The translations under genes and the position numbers were made by a program. Source: Phenylobacterium sp. (GTDB lineage Bacteria; Pseudomonadota; Alphaproteobacteria; Caulobacterales; Caulobacteraceae). Taken from it: a DNA stretch of 64,000 bases. This document shows positions 1 to 8,194 of this stretch, piece after piece. The stretch spans positions 1 to 64,000 of the forward strand of contig NZ_JANXWD010000097.1 in the NCBI RefSeq assembly GCF_025351295.1. Reading direction: 5' to 3'. The notes under the pieces are model-generated. The model saw only the letters and a program-made list of their open reading frames with translations. It did no database searches and was not told the origin of the DNA. Position 1 is the first letter of the stretch; every line of letters begins with the position of its first letter.

Positions 1-724
1 TACGGACGCGCAGGCGCGCGGCGCGCTCTAACACCATAGCATCGGAGGCCGCCTGCATCTCGCCGGCGATCTTGCCCATGACGGCGCGCGACTTGCCACG
101 CAGGAAGTCGCCGGCCTCGTCCACCAGGGCGTTGTAATCCGGCAGGCTGATCAGGCCGGTGCAGGGCGCGGCGCAACGGCGGATCTGGTGCAGCATGCAG
201 GGCCGGGTGCGGCTGTCGTACACGCTGTCGGAGCAGGACCGCAGCAGGAAGGCCTTTTGCAGGGTGTTCAGCGTGCGGTTGACCGCGCCGGCGCTGGCGA
301 AGGGGCCGAAGTAGTCGCCCTTGATCGAATGCGCCCCGCGATGTTTGCGCAGCTGGGCGGCGGCGTGCTCGCGCCGGATGACGATCTCGGGGAAGGACTT
401 GTCGTCGCGCAGCAGCACGTTGAAGCGCGGTTTCAGCTGCTTGATCAGGTTGATTTCCAGGAGGAGCGCGTCGGTCTCCGTCCGGGTGGTGATGAACTCC
501 ATCGACCGGGTGAGGTCGACCATGTTGGCGATGCGCTGGGTGTGGAAGCGGCCCTGGGCGTACTGGATGACCCGCTTTTTCAGCGAGCGCGCCTTGCCGA
601 CATAGAGCACCTCGGCGTCCTCGCCGATCATGCGATAGACGCCCGGCCGGTCCGGCAGGCGGGTCACTTCGTCCTTGATGAGCGCGGCGCCGCGCAGCGG
701 CGCATTCGCGATGGTGGTCGGCAT
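1..724 (-). CDS. uvrC: UvrABC excinuclease subunit C, N-terminal part (runs off window)
   Basis: Subunit C of the UvrABC nucleotide-excision repair nuclease, which makes the incisions either side of a lesion. Only the first ~241 codons are present; the 3' end lies beyond position 1. The N-terminal GIY-YIG nuclease domain is clear: PGVYRM around residues 27-32 and LYVGKA around 40-45, followed by [18 protein letters not shown] with its conserved Glu, and then the Cys-containing stretch [15 protein letters not shown] typical of UvrC. The ATG at 724 is the only good start that keeps the whole domain (product begins [12 protein letters not shown]). The 5' flank (725-811) is short and faces the stop of the convergent-side M20 gene. 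No frameshift seen. Confidence 0.95.
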   Translation of the reverse strand, partial: MPTTIANAPLRGAALIKDEVTRLPDRPGVYRMIGEDAEVLYVGKARSLKKRVIQYAQGRFHTQRIANMVDLTRSMEFITTRTETDALLLEINLIKQLKPRFNVLLRDDKSFPEIVIRREHAAAQLRKHRGAHSIKGDYFGPFASAGAVNRTLNTLQKAFLLRSCSDSVYDSRTRPCMLHQIRRCAAPCTGLISLPDYNALVDEAGDFLRGKSRAVMGKIAGEMQAASDAMVLERAARLRVR

Positions 725-811
725 GGACGCAGATATAGGCGAGTCCTGCTGACAACGCAGGGGCAGGATATCGCCTTTACCTCCCGCCGCTTTCGCGGGG
801 GAGGTAGGCCG

Positions 812-2152
812 CTATTTTCCCATGACGTTCAGGACCGCGAGCGTCATGGCCTCGACGCCGGTGCGGATCGCCGGTTCGGGCGCGGGCGCGAACTGCGGCG
901 AGTGGTTGGAGGGCAGGATCTCGCCCTTGGCCTGGGCCTCGGCGATCACCTTGGGGTCATAGCCGCCGAGCCCCCAGAACAGCGACGGGACCCCGGCGTT
1001 GATGAACTCCGAATAGTCCTCGCTGGCCGAGCCGGGGCCCGGCGAGACCTGGGCCTTGTCAGCGAAGGCGGCCTTGAAGACCGGCGCGGTGCGCGCGGTG
1101 ACGGCGTTGTCGTTGATCACCGCCTCGCCGCCGGCGCGAAGGTCGATCTCCGGAGCCGGCGCGCCGGACATGGCGGCGACGGCGTTGGCCGTGCGGCGGA
1201 CGCCTTCGAGGATGTGGGCGCGGACGTCGGCGTCATAGGTGCGAATGGTGCCGCGCAGAATGGCGGTGTCCGGGATGATGTTGCCGGCGCTGCCCGCCTG
1301 GATCGAGCCCACGCCGACCACGCCGAACGCCGCTGGGTCCTTCTCGCGGCTGATCACCGTCTGGACATCGACCACGAAGCGGGCGGCCTCCATCACCGGG
1401 TCGATCGAGACCTGCGGTCGTGAGCCGTGCGCGCCTCGACCATGGAAGGTGACCACCAGCTCGTTGGAGGCCGAGGAGTTGACGCCGGCCTTATAGGAGA
1501 TCGTGCCCGCCAGGCCGTTGCCGACGTGCTGGGCAAAGCCGATGTCGGGCTTGCCGAAGCGGGTGAAGAGGCCGTCCTTGAGCATGGCCCGGGCGCCGCC
1601 GACGGTCTCTTCCGAGGGCTGGCCGATGAACATCAGCGTGCCGCGCCACTGGCCCTTCATGGCCACCAGCTGCTGGGCGGCGCCGACCCAGGCGGCCATG
1701 TGGATGTCGTGGCCGCAGGCGTGGTCCACCGGCGTGGGCTTGCCGTTGTAGGTCTGGATCACGTGGCTGGCGTAGGGCAGCCCGGTCTTCTCCTCGAGCG
1801 GCAGGGCGTCCATTTCGGTGCGCACCATGACCAGGGGGCCCGGGCCGTTCTTGAAGATCGCGACGATGCCCGTGCCGCCCACATGCTCGGTCACCTCGAA
1901 GCCCAGGTTGCGCATCTCGGCGGCCAGCCTGGCGGCGGTGCGGGTCTCCTGGAAGCCGAGCTCGGGATGCTCGTGGATGTCCTTGTAGAGCGCGTCGAGG
2001 CGGCCGTAGGCCTTGTCGAGGCCAGCGTCGATCTGGGCCTTCTGGCGGGCCACGTCCGCCGGCTTGGAGCCGGCCTGGGCCGCTGTCGCCAGCAAGGCGG
2101 CGGCGCCAAGCGAAAGAAGGGGGGCGAGGAGGACAGCGCGGACGGGAATCAT
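812..2152 (-). CDS. Exported M20-family amidohydrolase
   Basis: 446-residue zinc/manganese-type amidohydrolase of the M20D (AbgB, hippurate and indole-acetyl-amino-acid hydrolase) group, which cleaves N-acyl amino acids or related amides. A signal peptide covers about residues 1-27 (hydrophobic run ending AQA-G), so it acts in the periplasm. Metal-binding signatures are HACGHDIH, the EE pair in GQPSEETVGGA, the HGRGAHGS histidine in the lid domain and NHSPQF near the C-terminus. Length is normal for the family. It is the last gene of a likely four-gene unit transcribed leftward from about 4145 (membrane protein, regulator, alpha/beta hydrolase, this gene), 51 nt after the hydrolase. Substrate cannot be told from sequence. 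Confidence 0.88.
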   Translation of the reverse strand: MIPVRAVLLAPLLSLGAAALLATAAQAGSKPADVARQKAQIDAGLDKAYGRLDALYKDIHEHPELGFQETRTAARLAAEMRNLGFEVTEHVGGTGIVAIFKNGPGPLVMVRTEMDALPLEEKTGLPYASHVIQTYNGKPTPVDHACGHDIHMAAWVGAAQQLVAMKGQWRGTLMFIGQPSEETVGGARAMLKDGLFTRFGKPDIGFAQHVGNGLAGTISYKAGVNSSASNELVVTFHGRGAHGSRPQVSIDPVMEAARFVVDVQTVISREKDPAAFGVVGVGSIQAGSAGNIIPDTAILRGTIRTYDADVRAHILEGVRRTANAVAAMSGAPAPEIDLRAGGEAVINDNAVTARTAPVFKAAFADKAQVSPGPGSASEDYSEFINAGVPSLFWGLGGYDPKVIAEAQAKGEILPSNHSPQFAPAPEPAIRTGVEAMTLAVLNVMGK

Positions 2153-2203
2153 TGGCTCACCTGAAATTGGGCAAGCCGCACCATAGCCCGTCCGCGCGTC
2201 TCG

Positions 2204-3166
2204 TCACTTAGCGGCCAGGAACGCGTCCAGGGCGTCGGCGAAAACCTTAGGCTGATCCAGCATGATGAAATGCTGGGAGTCTTTCACCAGGACCGTCTTG
2301 ACGGTGGGCGCCGGCGCATAGAGGGCGGGATAGATCTTCTCCATCATGCCGGCCGGCACGCCCAGGGGCGCGTTGTCCGGGTACAGCAGGGTGATCGGGG
2401 TCTTGATAGCCGACAGGCCGTCGCGCAGATCCAGCGTCAGATCGTCGTACATGGCCCGCCCGACCACCGTGCGGTCGCTGATCGCGCCCCATTCCGAGAC
2501 CAGCATCTGGGTGGCCGGGTCCTTCGACATGGACTTCATCTGCGGCAGCAGGTCCGCGGCTGTCGCCGGCTTGGTGTTGGCGGCCATGCCGTCGCGCATC
2601 TTGGCGGCCATCGGGCGGATACTGTCGGCGGTGGCCTTGGGGTCCATCATGCCGCCGAAGAACGGCAGGGCGTCGACGATCAGCACCGTCTTCAGATGCT
2701 CCGGATGTTTCTCGGCGAGATAGAGCATGGTCGTGCCGCCGAGCGAATGGCCGACGATGGTGGCGGGGGCCAGCTTCTGTTGCACCAGATAGGCGTCGAT
2801 GGCCTCGGCGGTGGGGATCAGCACGTCGCCGGTGGCGTTGGCGCGGGCTGGCTCTCCGGAGAAGCCGGCGACCTGCAGCAGGTGCAGCCGGTAGTGGCCG
2901 CGCAGCCGCTCGGCGGTGGCCTTCCAGGTGGCGCGCGACGACGCCAGGCCCGGCATGAAGATCACGTCTGGCCCCTTGCCGACAATCTCGTCGGAGAAGC
3001 GGTCGCGGACCACCAGCTTGGAGTCGGCGAACAGGCGGTTGGGATCGGCGGGCGCCTTGGCCGGCAGGTCGGCGGCGAGCGGGGCGGTGGCGACCGTGGC
3101 GGCCAGGGCGCAGGCCGCCAGAGCGAAGGCTCGCGTCGCGACGGACCGGCGAAGAAGGGTAAGCAT
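2204..3166 (-). CDS. Exported alpha/beta hydrolase
   Basis: 320-residue serine hydrolase with an N-terminal signal peptide (about residues 1-32, ending in Ala-rich sequence). The alpha/beta-hydrolase core is visible as VIFMPGLASSRATW (oxyanion loop), the nucleophile elbow VGHSLGG, a probable acid in LLYPDN and the catalytic His in KDSQHFIMLDQP near the C-terminus. It begins 11 nt after the stop of the upstream winged-helix regulator and precedes the M20 amidohydrolase by 51 nt, so it probably belongs to the same operon; two exported hydrolases with one regulator suggest uptake or processing of an ester or amide compound, which is inference only. Confidence 0.85.
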   Translation of the reverse strand: MLTLLRRSVATRAFALAACALAATVATAPLAADLPAKAPADPNRLFADSKLVVRDRFSDEIVGKGPDVIFMPGLASSRATWKATAERLRGHYRLHLLQVAGFSGEPARANATGDVLIPTAEAIDAYLVQQKLAPATIVGHSLGGTTMLYLAEKHPEHLKTVLIVDALPFFGGMMDPKATADSIRPMAAKMRDGMAANTKPATAADLLPQMKSMSKDPATQMLVSEWGAISDRTVVGRAMYDDLTLDLRDGLSAIKTPITLLYPDNAPLGVPAGMMEKIYPALYAPAPTVKTVLVKDSQHFIMLDQPKVFADALDAFLAAK

Positions 3167-3177
3167 GGGAAGATCCT

Positions 3178-3486
3178 CTACTGGGGCTGGGAATTTACCA
3201 GACGCGCCATGGCGTCGAGGTATCGGATGAAGGCCGTGCGGCCGGGTTCGGTGAGCGTGATGGTGGTCAGCGGTTTCTTGCCGACGAAGCGCTTGTCGAT
3301 GGCGACGTAGCCGGCGTCCTCCAGCTTGCGCAGATGGACCGAGAGGTTGCCGTCGGTGGCCTGGAGCCGGGCTTTCAGCGCGTTGAAGTCGGCGGCCTCG
3401 GCGCTGGAGAGATAGGCCATGACGCCCAGTCGCAGGCGCCCATGGATGACCTCGTCGATCCCGTCGATGTCGAAGTCATCAGCCAT
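3178..3486 (-). CDS. Winged-helix transcriptional regulator (HTH_34/MarR-like)
   Basis: 102-residue single-domain winged-helix protein. The fold is shown by FNALKARLQATDGNLSVHLR (recognition helix) followed by KLEDAGYVAIDKRFVGKKP (wing), and the end matches small regulators of the PF13601 kind. It starts 4 nt after the upstream membrane-protein gene and is followed by two hydrolase genes, so the operon carries its own regulator. The double AAGTACTT palindrome in front of the first gene (4145-4169) is the natural candidate for its binding site. Ligand unknown. Confidence 0.85.
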   Translation of the reverse strand: MADDFDIDGIDEVIHGRLRLGVMAYLSSAEAADFNALKARLQATDGNLSVHLRKLEDAGYVAIDKRFVGKKPLTTITLTEPGRTAFIRYLDAMARLVNSQPQ

Positions 3487-3490
3487 TGCG

Positions 3491-4102
3491 TCAGGCCGCC
3501 AGCTTGCCGGCCTGGCGGGCCAGGATGCCGCCGGGCAGCGCGGCCAGCAGATAGAGACTGAGCCCGTAGACGAGGTAGAGCGCAGCGCCTTCCGAAGTGA
3601 ACCAGGCGACCACCAGAGCCATGCCGAAGGACGCGAAGGCGACCGCGTAGAGCCAGCGTATCCCGGTCAGCGCGGCGGCCAGGAACCAGGCCGAGCCGTA
3701 GATCGCCAGGATGAAGGGCATGAAGGCAGCGGCCACGTAGGGGTCCTTGCCGTGGACCGCCATGATCGCCAGCGAAAGACCCACGAAGAAGATCGCGAAG
3801 CCCGCGCCCGACCAGGCCATGCCGATGGCCTTTGACGCGCCACCGCCGCGGGTGCGCATGACCTTCGAGCCGAACATGTAGGCCATGAAGACCGCCATGC
3901 TGGCGATCCACACGCCGGGGATCGCCCAGTTACTCCGGACCAGCTTCCAGGTCAGCTCGGCCCAGACGGCCAGGCTGGCGCTGCCGAAGGACAGGCCCGA
4001 GACCAGCAGCACCGAGCCCCCGACCAGCGGCCCGACGCGGCCCTGCTCGGCCAGTTCACGCATGAAGGCGATGTCGTCGCGGATGGCGGCCTGGTCGGTC
4101 AT
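3491..4102 (-). CDS. Hypothetical multi-pass membrane protein
   Basis: 203 residues with a short charged N-terminus (DDIAFMRELAEQGRVGP) and about six hydrophobic segments. No catalytic motif was recognised. It is the first gene of the leftward unit and is directly followed (4-nt gap) by the winged-helix regulator gene. Such membrane-protein plus small winged-helix pairs are common in gammaproteobacteria and alphaproteobacteria, often behind an AAGTACTT-type palindrome (from memory), but the role is not established. Start chosen at the ATG at 4102, about 40 nt downstream of the palindromes. Confidence 0.8.
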   Translation of the reverse strand: MTDQAAIRDDIAFMRELAEQGRVGPLVGGSVLLVSGLSFGSASLAVWAELTWKLVRSNWAIPGVWIASMAVFMAYMFGSKVMRTRGGGASKAIGMAWSGAGFAIFFVGLSLAIMAVHGKDPYVAAAFMPFILAIYGSAWFLAAALTGIRWLYAVAFASFGMALVVAWFTSEGAALYLVYGLSLYLLAALPGGILARQAGKLAA

Positions 4103-4144
4103 GGAATTTCAGAGCCTTCGTGATCGTTGGCCTCGATATGAATG

Positions 4145-4169
4145 AAGTACTTTGGGATGTAAAGTACTT
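4145..4169 (-). promoter_or_regulatory. Double AAGTACTT palindromic operator
   Basis: Two perfect 8-bp palindromes AAGTACTT at 4145-4152 and 4162-4169, 17 bp centre to centre (about one and a half helical turns), in an AT-rich patch of otherwise GC-rich DNA. They sit 43-67 bp upstream of the first gene of the leftward operon that contains a winged-helix regulator, so autoregulation is the simplest reading. Seen directly; the protein-site link is inference. Confidence 0.6.
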
Positions 4170-4176
4170 TTCCATT

Positions 4177-4214
4177 ATCCTCCCCCAGCGCGGAGCGCGA
4201 TTGCGGGGGAGGAT
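4177..4214. repeat. Short palindromic intergenic repeat
   Basis: Hairpin with arms ATCCTCCCCC (4177-4186) and GGGGGAGGAT (4205-4214), loop containing CGCGGAGCGCG. It lies between the stop of the acyl-CoA synthetase gene region and the operator of the next operon. The G/C-run arms resemble those at the ends of the longer repeats at 25.0, 29.5 and 35.1 kb, so it may be a short member of the same family. No GANTC site is inside. Confidence 0.6.
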
Positions 4215-4223
4215 CTAGGGCAA

Positions 4224-6011
4224 CTAGAGCTTCACCAGGCCTGCGGAGAGCTTCTCGAAGACGCCCTTGGTGATCTTCACGTAGCCCTTCTTCGGGTCGC
4301 GGAAGAACAGCGGGCCCTTGATCTTGCCGGGATCGAAGCCGTCGGCGATCAGGTCCATCTTGCGGGTCTTGAAGGTGCCGGTGGTCTCCAACGCCGGCAG
4401 GATGCGGACGAACAGGGGCTGGGCATAGGCCGGCAGCTCACGCGCCACGGCCTCGCCGAACTGGGCGATCTCGAACTCGGGTCCGACCACCAGGCCGGCC
4501 ATGCCGGCCCGACCCTCGGCGCCCGCCACCTCGACGCCATAGACGTTGGCCTCCCGGACGCCGGCAAACCCCAGCAGGTGCTCGGCCACCTCGTTGGTGG
4601 AGACGTTCTCGCCCTTCCAGCGGAAGGTGTCGCCGATGCGGTCGACGAAATAGAAGTAGCCGTCGGCGTCGGTCTTCATCAGATCGCCGGTCGCAAACCA
4701 GCGGTCGCCCTTTTCGAAGACGTCGTGCAGCACCTTTTTGTCGGACTCGGTCTTGGAGACGTAGCCGGAATATTCGCTGCGCGCGTCGCCGCCGATCTGG
4801 CCGATGCACTCGCCGATCTGGCCCGCGCCCGCCTCGATACAGAGGCCGCTCGCGCCGCGGATCGGCGCCTGGGTCTCCACGTCGAACTGGACCAGGCGGA
4901 TGTTGAACTGCTTACGCAGCCACTTGGGCGCGCGGCCGATGGCGCCCTCGCGGCCGTCGAAGTTGAACATCGAGACGTTGCCCTCGGTCGATCCGTAGAA
5001 CTCCAGGATCTCGGGGATTTTGAAGCGCTGTTTCATGACCGGCCAGATGTCCGGACGCAGGCCGTTGCCGAAGGCCATGCGAATCTTGTGGCGGGTCTCG
5101 TCGTCGCCGGGCGGCTGGTTCACCAGATAGCGGCAAAGCTCGCCGATGTAGACGAACATGGTGCAGCCTTCGTCCACCGCCTCACCCCAGAAATGGCTGG
5201 CGGAGAACTTGCGGCGCAGGAACCCCGAGCCGCCATTCAGCAGCGCCGCGCCCAGCGCGCAGAGCCCGCCGGTGGCGTGATAGAGCGGCAGGGCCACATA
5301 GATGCGGTCGCTGGCCTTGGCGCCGGTCGAGCCCGCGAAGCCGCGCATGTAGAGCTGGGCGCGGACGTGGGTGATTCGGGCGGCCTTGGGCATGCCGGTG
5401 GTGCCGGAGGTGAAGATCAGCAGCGCCGTGTCGCGCGCCCGGATGTCCTCGCGCACGATCTTGTCGGGCGGCAGCTGGCTGCAGCTTTTCAACGCCTGGA
5501 CCAGGTCGCGCTGGTCGCCGTGGGCCGGCCCCAGGATCCACTGCGGGAGCGGCTTTTCCAACAAGGACCGCGCGGCCTCGAAGACCGGCGAGGTCTCGGC
5601 GTCCACCAGGATACAGGCGGCCTGGGAGATGTTCAGACAATGGGCGAGCGCCAGGCCGGAGAGCTGGTTGTTGATCAGGGCGGTGACCACGCCGATCTTC
5701 GCCAGGCCGTACCAGACGGCGAAATACTCCAGCCGGTTCGGCATGAACAAGGCCACCGTCTGGCCCCGCCGCAGGTTCTGACCCTTGCCCCAGTGGGCGT
5801 AGCGGTTGGCCATGGCGTCCAGCTCGCCATAGGTCAGGGTCCGGCCCTCGAAGGTCATCGCCGGGCGGGCGCGCCAGGTCTCGACGGCCGCCTGGATGTC
5901 GTCGCAGATCAGGTTGTCGCTGTCGCGGGCGATGGACTTCACCCGCTTCAGGGTGCGGCTCAGCCCCTGCCAGAAGCGCCAGTCGCGTTTGAGCCCGGCC
6001 TCGAGCCGCAT
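4224..6011 (-). CDS. Long/very-long-chain acyl-CoA synthetase
   Basis: 595-residue ANL-superfamily enzyme that activates a fatty acid to its CoA ester via an acyl-adenylate. Signatures: phosphate loop IFTSGTTGMPKAARITH, adenine/acyl motif EFYGSTEGN, hinge region WFATGDLMKTDADGYFYFVDR and DTFRWKGENVSTNEVA. The overall pattern (GYFYFVDRIGDTFRWKGENV, C-terminal GTFKTRKMDLIADGFDP) matches the FadD6/very-long-chain and fatty-acid-transport-protein branch. An upstream GTG at 6056 would add 15 residues, but the ATG at 6011 has a clear GGAGGT ribosome site 5 nt before it and is preferred. Stands alone on its strand. Confidence 0.92.
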   Translation of the reverse strand: MRLEAGLKRDWRFWQGLSRTLKRVKSIARDSDNLICDDIQAAVETWRARPAMTFEGRTLTYGELDAMANRYAHWGKGQNLRRGQTVALFMPNRLEYFAVWYGLAKIGVVTALINNQLSGLALAHCLNISQAACILVDAETSPVFEAARSLLEKPLPQWILGPAHGDQRDLVQALKSCSQLPPDKIVREDIRARDTALLIFTSGTTGMPKAARITHVRAQLYMRGFAGSTGAKASDRIYVALPLYHATGGLCALGAALLNGGSGFLRRKFSASHFWGEAVDEGCTMFVYIGELCRYLVNQPPGDDETRHKIRMAFGNGLRPDIWPVMKQRFKIPEILEFYGSTEGNVSMFNFDGREGAIGRAPKWLRKQFNIRLVQFDVETQAPIRGASGLCIEAGAGQIGECIGQIGGDARSEYSGYVSKTESDKKVLHDVFEKGDRWFATGDLMKTDADGYFYFVDRIGDTFRWKGENVSTNEVAEHLLGFAGVREANVYGVEVAGAEGRAGMAGLVVGPEFEIAQFGEAVARELPAYAQPLFVRILPALETTGTFKTRKMDLIADGFDPGKIKGPLFFRDPKKGYVKITKGVFEKLSAGLVKL

Positions 6012-6096
6012 TCGTGACCTCCAGTCGCGACGGCCAGCTTGGCGAGCGCCGCTCACAACCGCAAGCGGAGCCGGGACACACTTCTCCGGAGAACCC

Positions 6097-6441
6097 TTAA
6101 GAGAACCGCTCCCAGGCGGCCTGGCGCGAGACGCCCAGTTGCTCGGCGATGGCGGCCCAGCTGATCTCGCGGCTGCGCAGGTTGTCGACGATCGACTGCA
6201 GGTGGTTGCGGTGGCCGTCGGCGGTCAGGTTGAGCGGCTGGACCAGGGCCAGCAGGCGTTCGGTGGGCCAGGTGGCGGGATCGAAGGCGCGGTTCAGGCC
6301 CGGCGCACCGCCGGCCATCAGCACCTGGCAGGCCGCCACGCACGCGTCGCAGATCGAGATCCCGCCCGGGCCGGCGCAGAGCTTGGCGACGTCGTGTTCC
6401 GACCTGCCGCAGAACGAGCAGTGGAGCTTGGGCGGGATCAT
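6097..6441 (-). CDS. ClpX-type C4 zinc-finger protein with C-terminal helix-turn-helix
   Basis: 114 residues. The N-terminus carries the four-Cys zinc finger of ClpX (CSFCGRSEHDVAKLCAGPG then ICDACVAAC), but no AAA+ ATPase follows. The C-terminal third, REISWAAIAEQLGVSRQAAW, reads as a helix-turn-helix that ends the protein. In ClpX the finger binds adaptors and substrates, so a stand-alone finger plus HTH suggests a small regulator or adaptor; this is inference. Isolated gene, facing away from the neighbour at 6666. Confidence 0.85.
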   Translation of the reverse strand: MIPPKLHCSFCGRSEHDVAKLCAGPGGISICDACVAACQVLMAGGAPGLNRAFDPATWPTERLLALVQPLNLTADGHRNHLQSIVDNLRSREISWAAIAEQLGVSRQAAWERFS

Positions 6442-6665
6442 GGCGTCAAGGTAACCCTGACGTCTTGTCTGTCAAGGCACCCTTGACGACGGAGAATGTG
6501 TCCAGGATGAGGCGTGAATTGGCGGGAACTCCGGCAGAATAAAATTCTTAGTCCAAGTACATTAAGACAAACAAATGAAAACGTGATCGCAACGGCGGAG
6601 CTTATATCGGAACCCTACAGCCATGGCGCCGTTCTTCAGCTCCTGAACATCATGAGGGACGAGCC

Positions 6666-7514
6666 ATGTCCATGGACTTCACCGGACGCGAACCGCAAAT
6701 TTCCCCCACCGACGCCGAAGGTGTCATGTTCTCGGCCACGCCGGCCTGGGAGCGCAATCGCAAGCGCCGCGGCTTCGGCCTCGGTCACCGGACCTCGACC
6801 GTGGCCCCGGAGCCGCGCAGCTTCGCCCCGAGCGACTCGGTGCTGGACGCGCCGCTGGAGCGGCCGATGGACGACCTGTCGACCGTGACACCGTCCACCC
6901 TGGCCGCTGACGACGCCCTGATCGCCGCCGACGAAGGCCTGGCGGTCGATGCGCCGCCGGCCGCGCCGATCAGCCGGACCACCACCGTTCGCGCCCGCCA
7001 TTCCAGCGGGGCGTCCCCGGCCGTCATCGTCGCGGCGCTGGGCGCGGTCGCCGTCCTGGGCGTCGGCGGCTGGTACGCCATGAGCCGCCACAACGACACC
7101 ACGGTCCTGACCCCCGGGACGACCACCAGCGAGGTGGCCGCGGCCCCGATCACCCCGGCCGACCAGCCGGCGGGCGTCGGCACGGCCGCCAACACCCTGC
7201 CGCAGCCGCGCGCCGCCGCCGCGCTGCGCCAGATGGCGGCCGCCACCCCTGCCCGCGTCCGCCCGGCCCACGCGGCCAGCGTTGCGACCGCCGGGACGAA
7301 CGCCAGCGCCACCCTACCGGACGGCCCGCAGCCCTATGCGGTCAATCCGGCCGCGCCGCCCGCCCCGGTGACCCCGGCCGCCCCGCCGACCCCCAGCGAA
7401 GCCGCGCCGGCCGTCACATCGGCGAGCCCGCCGATCGCGCCTGAGGCGACCCCGGCGCCGGCGACGCCCGCCCCGACCCCGGCGCCCGACACCACCACAC
7501 CGCCGACCAACTAA
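6666..7514 (+). CDS. Hypothetical single-pass membrane protein, Pro/Ala-rich C-terminus
   Basis: 282 residues: a cytoplasmic N-terminal part (about 1-115) without recognised domain, one membrane segment (about 118-138, AVIVAALGAVAVLGVGGWYA), then a low-complexity Ala/Pro/Thr-rich tail ending in repeated TPAPATPAPTPAP. This layout fits an inner-membrane protein with an extended periplasmic tail. A GAGGGACG ribosome site precedes the ATG. The gene ends just before a strong bidirectional terminator. No function assigned. Confidence 0.75.
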   Translation: MSMDFTGREPQISPTDAEGVMFSATPAWERNRKRRGFGLGHRTSTVAPEPRSFAPSDSVLDAPLERPMDDLSTVTPSTLAADDALIAADEGLAVDAPPAAPISRTTTVRARHSSGASPAVIVAALGAVAVLGVGGWYAMSRHNDTTVLTPGTTTSEVAAAPITPADQPAGVGTAANTLPQPRAAAALRQMAAATPARVRPAHAASVATAGTNASATLPDGPQPYAVNPAAPPAPVTPAAPPTPSEAAPAVTSASPPIAPEATPAPATPAPTPAPDTTTPPTN

Positions 7515-7538
7515 CAGCCTAGGTTGCGTTGGGACTGC

Positions 7539-7571
7539 AGGGCGGCGCTGCCCAGGAGCGCCGCCCTTTCC
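7539..7571. terminator. Bidirectional hairpin terminator
   Basis: Perfect 11-bp stem AGGGCGGCGCT (7539-7549) / AGCGCCGCCCT (7557-7567) with a 7-nt loop, followed by TTTC. It lies between the convergent ends of the membrane-protein gene and the FKBP gene. Confidence 0.75.
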
Positions 7572-7584
7572 ATGCCCGGCCGCC

Positions 7585-8103
7585 TCAGCCGTCGTCGGCG
7601 GGGATGGCGATCAGTTCGATCTCGAACAGCAGGGCGCTGCCCGGCGGGATCGGGGCGCGGTCGCGGTCGCCGTAGCCGATGGCGGCCGGGATCACGAACT
7701 CCCAGACTTCACCCACCCGCATCAGCGGCACCCCTTCCTGCCAGCCCTTGATCAGCCGGCCGAGCGGGAAGGTGGCCGGCTCGCCCCGCTCACGCGACGA
7801 GTCGAACACCCGGCCGTCGATGAACCTGCCGACGTAGTGGATGGTCACCACCGCGCCGGGCGGCGGCCTGGGCGCGGAAGCCTTGGCCGCCTTGACCTGA
7901 TGATACTGCAGGCCGCTGGGCGTGGTGGTCCAGCCGGGGCGCGCGGCAGACCAGGCCAGGTAGGCGGCCTGGCCCTGGACCCACTGCTCCTGAGGCGTGC
8001 CGGTGTAGGCGACCGGCTGCGGCGCAGCGTGCGGCGGCTCCTTCATGGCGCAACCGCCCAGCGTTGCGCCGACGGCGAGGAGGAGCGTGAGGCGGGCGAG
8101 CAT
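7585..8103 (-). CDS. FKBP-type peptidyl-prolyl isomerase lipoprotein
   Basis: 172-residue lipoprotein with an FKBP domain, which isomerises Xaa-Pro bonds in the cell envelope. The reading frame is open further upstream, but the ATG at 8103 gives a textbook lipoprotein signal (LLLAVGATLGGC, lipid-attachment Cys at 18). FKBP features: GAVVTIHYVGRFIDGRVFDSS, FPLGRLIKGWQEGVPLMRVG, IPAAIGYGDR, IPPGSALLFEIEL. Convergent with the upstream gene across a shared terminator, and divergent from the NUDIX gene 91 nt away. Confidence 0.9.
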   Translation of the reverse strand: MLARLTLLLAVGATLGGCAMKEPPHAAPQPVAYTGTPQEQWVQGQAAYLAWSAARPGWTTTPSGLQYHQVKAAKASAPRPPPGAVVTIHYVGRFIDGRVFDSSRERGEPATFPLGRLIKGWQEGVPLMRVGEVWEFVIPAAIGYGDRDRAPIPPGSALLFEIELIAIPADDG

Positions 8104-8194
8104 GGCGGGTCCGGGGCGAGGTTGATCGGCATGCCTCTCGTTAAGGCGCCGCCCGGCGTCTGTCGCGCGCCGCCCCGGCCCGCTATGACGGTTT

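Noticed and set aside
3375..3911. 178-codon minus-strand frame overlapping the membrane-protein and regulator genes
   Set aside because: Frame-shifted shadow (His/Arg/Gly-rich) of two better frames.
4152..6017. 621-codon plus-strand open frame opposite the acyl-CoA synthetase
   Set aside because: Exact antisense of a clear enzyme; composition is that of a codon-shadow (His/Ala/Gly/Val-rich) with no domain.
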